Below are positions 1 to 6,903 of a stretch of DNA of 29,562 nucleotides, one piece after another. Numbering within the stretch: position 1 is the stretch's first letter; the number at the start of each line of letters is the position of its first letter. A program made the translations under genes and the position numbers. The DNA is from CAZUXE01 sp964624585 (GTDB lineage: Bacteria > Hydrothermota > Tepidihabitantia > B3-TA06), in NCBI GenBank assembly GCA_964624585.1, contig CAZUXE010000018.1, positions 1 through 29,562 of the forward strand, given 5' to 3'. Under the pieces are notes generated by a model. It saw only the letters and a program-made list of their open reading frames with translations, was not told the DNA's origin and made no database searches.

Positions 1-56
1 TACGTGAAGGCGGTCGTACCGTTGGTGCGGGTGTCGTCACTAAGGTGATTGAATAG
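1..56 (+). CDS. tuf: Elongation factor Tu, C-terminal end (partial)
   Basis: The first in-frame codon is at position 3. The readable 17 residues (REGGRTVGAGVVTKVIE, then TAG) are the highly conserved extreme C-terminus of EF-Tu, the GTPase that delivers aminoacyl-tRNA to the ribosome. The rest of the gene lies before the window. rpmG starts only 10 bp after the stop, so the two are very probably co-transcribed. A tuf copy directly before rpmG, tRNA-Trp, secE and nusG is a common bacterial arrangement. Confidence 0.93.
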   Translation, partial: REGGRTVGAGVVTKVIE

Positions 57-66
57 GGTTAATGTA

Positions 67-216
67 ATGCGCGTAATAATTACGTTAGCTTGTTCTGAGT
101 GTAAAAATAGAAATTACACTACTAAAAAGAATAAGCGAAATACCCAAGATAGAGTAACTGTAAAAAAGTATTGCCGAGTTTGTAAAAAGCATACAGAGCA
201 CAAGGAAGTCAAGTAG
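67..216 (+). CDS. rpmG: 50S ribosomal protein L33
   Basis: A 49-residue basic protein beginning MRVIITLACSECKNRNY. It has two CxxC pairs (CSEC near residues 9-12 and CRVC near 36-39), which mark the zinc-binding type of L33. L33 is a small subunit-surface protein of the 50S particle near the E site. Length and pattern match the family. It lies 10 bp after tuf and 2 bp before tRNA-Trp, so the mRNA must be cut at the tRNA 5' end to release both products. Confidence 0.95.
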   Translation: MRVIITLACSECKNRNYTTKKNKRNTQDRVTVKKYCRVCKKHTEHKEVK

Positions 217-218
217 CT

Positions 219-291
219 AGGCCTGTAGCTCTAACGGCAGAGCACCGGACTCCAAATCCGGGTGTTGGGGGTTCGAATCCCTCCAGGCCTG
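219..291 (+). tRNA. trnW: tRNA-Trp (anticodon CCA)
   Basis: The acceptor stem AGGCCTG (219-225) pairs perfectly with CAGGCCT (284-290), with discriminator G at 291. The anticodon stem CCGGA (245-249)/TCCGG (257-261) encloses loop CTCCAAA, which puts anticodon CCA at 252-254. The T-arm holds GGTTCGAATCC. No 3' CCA is encoded (the next bases are CTT), so CCA must be added by nucleotidyltransferase. It is embedded between rpmG and secE in the same orientation, a frequent position for this tRNA. Confidence 0.97.
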
Positions 292-313
292 CTTGATTTG
301 AAAAGAGGCTGAC

Positions 314-508
314 GTGTGGAGTAAGATTAGAGATTTTTTTAAAGGCGTCATCATAGAGTTGAAACGTATATCTTGGACGCCGCGTAAAGAGCTTATTGGC
401 GCTACCGCTGCGGTTCTAGTGCTTACTATATTGATGACTCTTATGGTACTTGGATTAGATACAGTATTTGGTTTCGCTTTAAAGAACTTATTGTTGTTGG
501 TGAAATGA
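314..508 (+). CDS. secE: Preprotein translocase subunit SecE
   Basis: A 64-residue protein starting with GTG after an AAGAGG ribosome-binding site. It has an amphipathic N-terminal helix, the segment ISWTPRKEL (the usual form is close to VxWPxxxEL), and one C-terminal transmembrane helix (about residues 29-62). This is the minimal single-span SecE that clamps SecY in the inner-membrane Sec channel. Its stop overlaps the nusG start (ATGA), the classic secE-nusG pairing. Confidence 0.93.
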   Translation: MWSKIRDFFKGVIIELKRISWTPRKELIGATAAVLVLTILMTLMVLGLDTVFGFALKNLLLLVK

Positions 509-1029
509 AATTTTTTGTTGTCCACACTTATACTGGTCACGAAGCCAAGGTTAAAAAATTGTTGGCTAAACTTATTGAAAGAAGTGATCTTGCCGAAATG
601 TTTGGGCGCATAGTAGTGCCTGTGCAAAGGGTGTGGCGAGTGAAAAAGGGGAAGAAGAGCGTTGAGGAAAAACGTCTTTTTCCGGGACATATCTTAATAG
701 AAATGGAACCTAATGAAGAAACCTTTAAGCTTGTTGGTTCGACTCCTGGGGTTGTAAGGCTTTTGGGAACTAAGAAATCGCCCTCTGCTCTTTCTGAAGA
801 GGAAGCAATGGCCGTTCTTGAGGAAATGGATAAAGGTCAGGAAAAGATGACTGCGGAGGTGCCTTTTTCTGCTGGAGAGAGTGTAAAGATAATATCTGGC
901 CCATTTGCGGGCTTCATTGGGACGGTTGATGAAATTAATCCGGAGCGTGGAAAGGTGAGGGTGTTTGTGACGATATTTGGGCGTTCGACGCCAATTGAAT
1001 TAGATATTATTGAAGTACAAACCATTTAG
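505..1029 (+). CDS. nusG: Transcription termination/antitermination protein NusG
   Basis: 174 residues with the NGN domain at the N-terminus (MKFFVVHTYTGHEAKVKKLL; LFPGHILIEMEP; TPGVVRLLGT) and a C-terminal KOW domain (GPFAGFIGTVDEINPERGKVRV, about residues 130-160). NusG binds the RNA polymerase clamp to promote processivity, and links polymerase to Rho or to ribosomal S10. Its start overlaps the secE stop, and rplK follows after 17 bp. Length and domain order are standard. Confidence 0.97.
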   Translation: MKFFVVHTYTGHEAKVKKLLAKLIERSDLAEMFGRIVVPVQRVWRVKKGKKSVEEKRLFPGHILIEMEPNEETFKLVGSTPGVVRLLGTKKSPSALSEEEAMAVLEEMDKGQEKMTAEVPFSAGESVKIISGPFAGFIGTVDEINPERGKVRVFVTIFGRSTPIELDIIEVQTI

Positions 1030-1046
1030 GTTTTAAGGAGAAAAAA

Positions 1047-1487
1047 GTGGCTAAGGGTAAAGGAAAACCAGTAATCGGACAAATAAAGCTACATATACCG
1101 GCTGGGCAGGCAACACCTGCTCCACCGGTAGGTCCTGCCCTGAGCCAGTGGCAGCTTAATATTCCAGATTTTTGCAAGCAATTTAATGCTGCAACGTCTA
1201 AGCTGTCTCCTGGTTTAACCACGCCTGTGGTTATTTCGGTTCACAAAGATAAGTCGTTTTCATTTGTGACCAAAAGTCCTCCGGCGTCGGTGTTGCTGAA
1301 GCAGGCTTGTAAGATAGCTAAGGGGTCCGGTACACCTAATACAGTTAAGGTAGCTTCTGTTACCCGTGCACAATTGCTCGAGATAGCTAAAAAGAAGAAA
1401 GACGATCTTAATGCCGGGTCAGATAAAGCTGCTATAAGAATAATTGAAGGAACAGCCCGTTCTATGGGCATTACAGTGGAGGATTGA
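1047..1487 (+). CDS. rplK: 50S ribosomal protein L11
   Basis: 146 residues with a GTG start behind TAAGGAG. L11 binds the GTPase-associated region of 23S rRNA with its C-terminal domain (RAQLLEIAKKKKDDLNAG, RIIEGTARSMGI) and contacts elongation factors and RelA through its N-terminal domain. The proline-rich APPVGPAL is present. The normally near-invariant stretch that follows (GQ-H/Q-G-V-N-I-M in most bacteria) reads S33-Q-W-Q-L-N-I-P40 here. The stop overlaps the rplA start by one base. Confidence 0.96.
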   Translation: MAKGKGKPVIGQIKLHIPAGQATPAPPVGPALSQWQLNIPDFCKQFNAATSKLSPGLTTPVVISVHKDKSFSFVTKSPPASVLLKQACKIAKGSGTPNTVKVASVTRAQLLEIAKKKKDDLNAGSDKAAIRIIEGTARSMGITVED

Positions 1488-2200
1488 TGCGTAGTGGTAA
1501 ACGATTCAGAGAGTTGGTCACCAAGGTTGATTCCACTCGCGTCTACCTGTTGCAAGAAGCTCTGCCTGTTCTGAAAGAAACGGCAAGTGCAAAGTTTGAT
1601 GAGACGGTTGATATTGGTGTTAAGCTGGGGGTTGATCCCCGTAAGGCTGAGCAACAAGTTAGAGGAACCGTTTCCTTGCCCCATGGTACGGGTAGAGAAG
1701 TCAGAGTTATAGTATTTGCTAAAGGTGAAAAAGAGCAAGAGGCTAAAGATGCCGGGGCCGACCACATTGGAGTTGACGAATTGGTTGAAAAAATCAAAGG
1801 CGGTTGGTTTGATTTTGATGTGGCCGTTGCTACTCCTGATATGATGGGGCAGGTTGGAAAGCTGGGTAAGCTTTTGGGTCCCAGAGGGCTTATGCCTTCC
1901 CCTAAAGCGGGTACTGTAACGTTTGATGTAGGTGATGCAGTTTCTCAAATCAAGAAGGGTCGAATTCAGTTTCGAACCGACCGTACAGGTAACATCCACG
2001 GGGTAATTGGTAAGATGAGTTTTCCTATTGAAAAGCTCAGGGAAAATTTGCTTGCTTTTGTATCTGAGCTGGTAAGGTTACGTCCCAAAACTTTTAAGGG
2101 GCAGTATATGAAATCAATATATCTATCTGCTACTATGGGACCTTCCGTAAAGCTTGATCCTAAGGAAATTGCTGATCTTGCGCGTAAAGAGGAGTTCTGA
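1487..2200 (+). CDS. rplA: 50S ribosomal protein L1
   Basis: 237 residues starting at ATG 1487, which overlaps the rplK stop (TGATG). A TTG three bases upstream is in frame but would sit only one base from the GGAGG at 1478-1482, so ATG is preferred. Diagnostic motifs are ADHIGVDELVEKI, ATPDMMGQVGKLGKLLGPRGLMPSPKAGTV (split here by the usual family breaks) and YMKSIYLSATMGPS. L1 forms the mobile stalk beside the E site and in many bacteria represses its own operon by binding mRNA. I could not identify its mRNA target here. Confidence 0.96.
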   Translation: MRSGKRFRELVTKVDSTRVYLLQEALPVLKETASAKFDETVDIGVKLGVDPRKAEQQVRGTVSLPHGTGREVRVIVFAKGEKEQEAKDAGADHIGVDELVEKIKGGWFDFDVAVATPDMMGQVGKLGKLLGPRGLMPSPKAGTVTFDVGDAVSQIKKGRIQFRTDRTGNIHGVIGKMSFPIEKLRENLLAFVSELVRLRPKTFKGQYMKSIYLSATMGPSVKLDPKEIADLARKEEF

Positions 2201-2724
2201 TGATTAGACCGGAAAAAGAAAAACTTGTTAAGGAACTCGTTAATGAGTTTGGAGCGGTTGAGAATTTTTACTTTACCGACTTTACCGGAATTAATGCAGA
2301 AGATGTGACTCGTTTACGCAGTGAGCTTCGTGCCGAAGATGCAAAGATGAAGGTAATAAAAAATCGTTTATTATCCTTGGTTTTACAAGAATTGGGGCAT
2401 GAAATTTCCGACCCCAATCTATTTAAAGGATCAACAGCGGTAATTTATTCAAATGGCGATGCTCTTATGCCGGCGCGTAAGGTTGCAGAGTTCGTAAATG
2501 AAGAAGTTCCTATCCGCTTTAAGGGCGCCATTCTTGATGGGCGTTTCTATGTGGTTGAGGAAGTTGAACGGTTATCTAAAATACCATCCAGACCGGAACT
2601 TCTTGGTCAATTGGTAGGTATATTTGAAGGTGTAAAAAGTGCCTTGGTCGGCGTGCTGCAGGCCAAGTTGCAGGAATTAGTACTTGTTCTAAGTTCTCTA
2701 GGAGAACAAAAGGAGGAACAATGA
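2200..2724 (+). CDS. rplJ: 50S ribosomal protein L10
   Basis: 174 residues. The N-terminal rRNA-binding domain is typical (KEKLVKELVNEFGAVENFYFT, VIKNRLLSLVLQELG). The C-terminal helix that carries L7/L12 dimers is LGQLVGIFEGVKSALVGVLQ and its continuation. L10 is the base of the L7/L12 stalk. Its ATG overlaps the rplA stop (TGATG), so there is no intergenic leader where the L10-L12 autoregulatory RNA site usually lies. Its stop overlaps the rplL ATG. Confidence 0.95.
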   Translation: MIRPEKEKLVKELVNEFGAVENFYFTDFTGINAEDVTRLRSELRAEDAKMKVIKNRLLSLVLQELGHEISDPNLFKGSTAVIYSNGDALMPARKVAEFVNEEVPIRFKGAILDGRFYVVEEVERLSKIPSRPELLGQLVGIFEGVKSALVGVLQAKLQELVLVLSSLGEQKEEQ

Positions 2725-3200
2725 GCGAAGAAGCCGCCAAAGCTGCAGAGGTAAAAGAAGAAGCCACTGTTGCGGTTTCCGAAGAAAAGGAAAAGAAAGC
2801 AAAAACAACCAAAGCCAAGTCTGATAATAAAAAACTTGATAAATTGGTTGATGAAATTGGTTCCCTTACCGTGCTTGAGCTTGCAGAGTTAGTGGATACC
2901 TTGAAGGATAAGTTTGATATTCAGGCTATTGCGGTTGCTCCCGCTGCTGGAGGCGCTGTCGCTGGAGCTGGTGAAGCAGCTGCAGCTAAGACCGAATTTG
3001 ATATCGTTTTAACGGATGTTGGTAGCCAGAAACTTCAGGTTCTCAAAGAAGTACGTGCGATAACTGCTTTAGGTCTTAAAGAAGCCAAAGATTTAATTGA
3101 TAACTTGCCCGGAGCGATTAAAGAAGCTGCTGCAAAGGATGAAGCCGAAGAGATTAAGAAGAAATTGGAGTCTGTTGGAGCTAAAGTAGAGCTGAAGTAA
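2721..3200 (+). CDS. rplL: 50S ribosomal protein L7/L12 with N-terminal extension
   Basis: The C-terminal domain is canonical (FDIVLTDVGSQKLQVLKEVR, TALGLKEAKDLIDNLP, KKKLESVGAKVELK). It follows an alanine-rich hinge and an L10-binding helical domain (about residues 39-72). At 159 residues it is about 30-40 longer than usual. The extra length is a Glu/Ala/Lys-rich tail at residues 1-38, before the dimerisation domain. The start is firm: AAAGGAGGAACA precedes ATG, and there is no in-frame ATG near the conventional start. L7/L12 recruits translational GTPases. Confidence 0.95.
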   Translation: MSEEAAKAAEVKEEATVAVSEEKEKKAKTTKAKSDNKKLDKLVDEIGSLTVLELAELVDTLKDKFDIQAIAVAPAAGGAVAGAGEAAAAKTEFDIVLTDVGSQKLQVLKEVRAITALGLKEAKDLIDNLPGAIKEAAAKDEAEEIKKKLESVGAKVELK

Positions 3201-3210
3201 CGGACGCGGG

Positions 3211-6200
3211 ATGCAAATAAAGGACTTTTCGAAGCTCCCCAAATTTTGTCACGTCGAGGCTGTAGAAAATATACAAGTTTCCTCGTTTGAGGAATGTCTA
3301 CAGCCTGACGTTCCCAGGGAGAAACGTAAACCTATCGGGCTAGAGGCTGCCTTTGACGAAGCCTTCCCGGTTGAGGATATACATAGCCACCTTAAGCTTG
3401 AATATCTGGGTTATGAGGTAGGTGCGCCTTTATATACTTCGGAAGAAGCTATAGAGCGTGGCGCCACTTATTCAAAGCCAGTCAATGGATTTTTTAGGCT
3501 CACTCGGTTTTTTGATCCCGAGGAAGAAGGAGCTGAACCGCGGGTTAAGGATGTAATTGAACAAAAAGTATATATATGCGATGTTCCCTACATTACTTCC
3601 GGCGGAAGCTTTATTATTAATGGGGTGGAACGTGTAGTGATTAGTCAGTTACAGCGATCCCCAGGACTCTACTTCTCTTTTGCTAAGAATATTTACTCTA
3701 CACTTATAGTGCCTGAGCGTGGCGCATGGTTCCAAATTGATATTGGTACTAACAATGTTCTTACCGCTGTTTTTGAACGTAAACGCAAAGTTCCTTTGTT
3801 TACTTTTCTTAGATCTCTTGACTATAACCCTGAAGACTTAATTGAAGACTTTGTAAAAACTAGGGAAACGACTCCTGAACCGGGTTTGATTCTGGCGTCG
3901 ACCGTTAAAACCAGCGATGGGGTAACCTTGGCTGACTTGGGTGATAAGTTAACCGATGAGTTATGCACATTCCTGACCGAACGCGGTATAACAAAAGTAA
4001 AGGTTTTTGACGAAGATCGTTACGGAGTACGTATATTAATCGATTCTATTCGTGCTGATAAGTCGGTATCCAAGGATGACGCTCTAAAAAGAATTTACTA
4101 TAAGTTGCGTTCTGTAATGCCTTCGACAATTGATTTGGCAAAGCGGCTTGTTTTCGGTATGCTTTTTGACGCTAAACGTTTTAGTTTGGGAAGAGTTGGA
4201 CGTCATAAGTTAAACAATAGGCTGAATAATAAAAAACGGAATGATATGGTTCTTTTGCCGGAGGAAATTCTTGAGATATCAAAACGCTTGGTTGAATTTT
4301 CCGAGAGGCGGTTTCCTCCTGATGATATGGACCATCTTGCCAATCGTAGGGTTAAAGGTATTGGAGAGCAGCTGTATAACGTCTTTAGGCAGTCTTTGCT
4401 ACAATTGGGGCAAAATGCTAAAGAAAGAGCTAGTTTCATAGATGAGGAAAAGGCTACTCCTTTAGAGTTGTTGAATTCTCCAGTTGTATCCAATAGCGTT
4501 ACCAGATTCTTTACTACCGGAACCGTTTCCCAGTTTATGGAACAAGTTAATCCTTTGGCGGAGTTGACTCATAAACGACGACTTACCGCTCTTGGTCCGG
4601 GCGGTTTAACTAAGGAAACGGCAGGTTTTGAAGTCCGAGACGTACATTATTCTCACTTTGGACGTGTTTGTCCTATTGAGACTCCCGAAGGTCAGAATAT
4701 CGGTTTGATTACCTCTTTGGCGTATTACAGTAAAATTGATGAATATGGTTTTATTAAATCACCCTATATCAAGGTTGAAAATGGAACTGTTACCAATAAG
4801 GTAGAATACCTTAATGCTGAAATGGAAGAAGGAAAGTTTATTGCTCCTTCCGACGAATTGAAATTTGACGAAGACGGAAAAATAAAGAATAAAAAAGTCT
4901 TAGCTAGATTTAAGGGCGAGATTATTACTATTGATCCATTGAAAATTGATTATATAACCTATTCAGCGAAACAAGTGTTTGCTCCTTCCACGGCGCTGAT
5001 TCCATTCCTTGAGCATGATGATGGAGATAGGGCTTTGATGGGATCGAACATGCAACGTCAGTCAGTGCCTTTGGTGTCCCCCGAGGTTCCCTACGTTATG
5101 ACTGGTGTTGAAGAAACCATTGCCCTAAAATCGGAATCGGTAATTGTTGCTGAAGAGAGTGGGCGTGTGGTTTATGTTGATGCTAGAAGAGTGTTGCTTG
5201 AAACTCGTAGTGGAATAAAAGAATACCGTTTGCATAATTTCCGTAAGTCCAATCAATATACATGTATTCATTTTAGGCCTACAGTTACACCAGGGGCAAA
5301 GATTAAAAAAGGTGAAATACTCGCCGACGGTACCTCAACTAAAGATGGACGTCTTGCTTTGGGTCGAAATATTCTGGTTGCCTTTATGCCTTTGTGGGGA
5401 TATAACTACGAAGATGCGATTGTTGTTTCCGAACGGATGCTTACGGAAGATAAATTTACCTCTATCCAGGTACTCGAATATGAGATTGAAGCCAGAGAAA
5501 CCAGATTGGGGCCTGAAGAGATAACTAGAGATATACCAGGAGCCGCCGAATCTGATTTAATGGAGCTTGATGAGTTTGGAATTATTCGCATAGGCGCTGA
5601 AGTTAAGCCGGATGATGTTTTAGTTGGTCGTATAACACCACGGGGAGATACGGAACTTACCCCTGAAGAACGTCTTTTGCGGGCGATATTTGGTGAAAAG
5701 GCCACCAATGTACGAGATACCTCTTTGCGTGTTGAACCCGGAGTGACGGGTACAATTATTGCTAGGCGAGTGCTTACACGAAACACACAGGATTCTTTAG
5801 CAAAACGGGTTATCGAAGAACGTAGGGGAGCCGTTGAGAAGAGATTTGAAGATAGAAAAGAATTGTTAATCGCACAAAGGAATTCTGAGCTTCGTAAGTT
5901 GTTGAATGCAGAAAAGCTTGCTTCGTCTTTAGCTGATAAGCGAGGTAAGGAAGTGCTTGCAAAAGGCGCGATACTTAATTCCACAACTCTTGAATCCTTA
6001 GCAATGGATAAACTTAAACTAGCTCAGATTAAACTTGTTGACAAAGAAAAAACCGAAAAAATTTCAGGTTTGTTGACTCGTACAGCCCTAGCTTTAACAG
6101 AGTTAGAAGATGAACTTCGTCTTCAGCTAGAAAATGCCTCACGTGGCGATGATTTACCTCATGGAGTTCTGAAATCAATAAAAATTTATATTGCTCAAAA

Positions 6201-6903
6201 ACGAGGTTTGGCAGTTGGCGATAAAATATCAGGACGTCATGGAAATAAAGGCGTAATATCCAAAATTCTTCCGCCGGAGGATATGCCTTATCTTCCAGAT
6301 GGTACGCCAGTAGATGTTGTTCTAAATACAATGGGTGTACCTTCACGAATGAATATCGGTCAGATTTTAGAGATGATTTTAGGATATGCTGCGCATAAAC
6401 TTGGTTATCATGCCGTTTGTCCGATTTTTGATAACGCCACAATTGATGAAATTAAAGCCGAACTTGATAAGGCTGGTTTACCTGAAGCGGGTAAAACAAA
6501 ACTCCGCGATGGACGTACCGGTGAGGAGTTTGACGGTGAAGTAACTGTTGGATATATGTATCTTATGAAGCTTATTCATATGGTTGATGATAAAATTCAC
6601 GCCCGTTCAACCGGTACTTATTCTCTTATCACTCAACAACCTCTGGGCGGTAAGGCGCAGTTCGGTGGACAAAGATGCGGTGAAATGGAAGTCTGGGCTT
6701 TGGAAGCTTACGGTGCTGCCAATACGCTTCAGGAAATGCTTACCATAAAGTCCGATGATGTTGATGGCCGAAATGCCTTGTATGAGGCTCTTATTAAGGG
6801 AAAGAACCCTCCTCCGCCAAGAATGCCCGCCAGTTTTAATGTTTTAGTTAAGGAATTGCGCGGTTTGGGACTTAACCTTATTCCCTTGAAGGAGAAAAAA
6901 TAA
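3211..6903 (+). CDS. rpoB: DNA-directed RNA polymerase subunit beta
   Basis: 1230 residues, compact for the family. Landmarks are INGVERVVISQLQRSPG, the rifampicin-pocket region (about residues 435-465), VCPIETPEGQNIGLI, the GYNYEDAIVVSERM segment of the active-site region, and the C-terminal GGKAQFGGQRCGEMEVWALE. It forms one side of the catalytic cleft with beta'. Within the rifampicin cluster, the positions equivalent to E. coli D516, N518 and S531 read Glu444, Val446 and Thr459. The stop overlaps the rpoC ATG (TAATG), as in most bacteria. Confidence 0.98.
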   Translation: MQIKDFSKLPKFCHVEAVENIQVSSFEECLQPDVPREKRKPIGLEAAFDEAFPVEDIHSHLKLEYLGYEVGAPLYTSEEAIERGATYSKPVNGFFRLTRFFDPEEEGAEPRVKDVIEQKVYICDVPYITSGGSFIINGVERVVISQLQRSPGLYFSFAKNIYSTLIVPERGAWFQIDIGTNNVLTAVFERKRKVPLFTFLRSLDYNPEDLIEDFVKTRETTPEPGLILASTVKTSDGVTLADLGDKLTDELCTFLTERGITKVKVFDEDRYGVRILIDSIRADKSVSKDDALKRIYYKLRSVMPSTIDLAKRLVFGMLFDAKRFSLGRVGRHKLNNRLNNKKRNDMVLLPEEILEISKRLVEFSERRFPPDDMDHLANRRVKGIGEQLYNVFRQSLLQLGQNAKERASFIDEEKATPLELLNSPVVSNSVTRFFTTGTVSQFMEQVNPLAELTHKRRLTALGPGGLTKETAGFEVRDVHYSHFGRVCPIETPEGQNIGLITSLAYYSKIDEYGFIKSPYIKVENGTVTNKVEYLNAEMEEGKFIAPSDELKFDEDGKIKNKKVLARFKGEIITIDPLKIDYITYSAKQVFAPSTALIPFLEHDDGDRALMGSNMQRQSVPLVSPEVPYVMTGVEETIALKSESVIVAEESGRVVYVDARRVLLETRSGIKEYRLHNFRKSNQYTCIHFRPTVTPGAKIKKGEILADGTSTKDGRLALGRNILVAFMPLWGYNYEDAIVVSERMLTEDKFTSIQVLEYEIEARETRLGPEEITRDIPGAAESDLMELDEFGIIRIGAEVKPDDVLVGRITPRGDTELTPEERLLRAIFGEKATNVRDTSLRVEPGVTGTIIARRVLTRNTQDSLAKRVIEERRGAVEKRFEDRKELLIAQRNSELRKLLNAEKLASSLADKRGKEVLAKGAILNSTTLESLAMDKLKLAQIKLVDKEKTEKISGLLTRTALALTELEDELRLQLENASRGDDLPHGVLKSIKIYIAQKRGLAVGDKISGRHGNKGVISKILPPEDMPYLPDGTPVDVVLNTMGVPSRMNIGQILEMILGYAAHKLGYHAVCPIFDNATIDEIKAELDKAGLPEAGKTKLRDGRTGEEFDGEVTVGYMYLMKLIHMVDDKIHARSTGTYSLITQQPLGGKAQFGGQRCGEMEVWALEAYGAANTLQEMLTIKSDDVDGRNALYEALIKGKNPPPPRMPASFNVLVKELRGLGLNLIPLKEKK

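Noticed and set aside
217..690. Minus-strand 157-codon frame across tRNA-Trp, secE and nusG
   Set aside because: It is antisense to firmly identified genes and a tRNA, with no ribosome-binding site or recognisable domain.
1241..1999. Minus-strand 252-codon frame opposite rplK and rplA
   Set aside because: The plus-strand proteins are certain; the antisense frame is a composition shadow.
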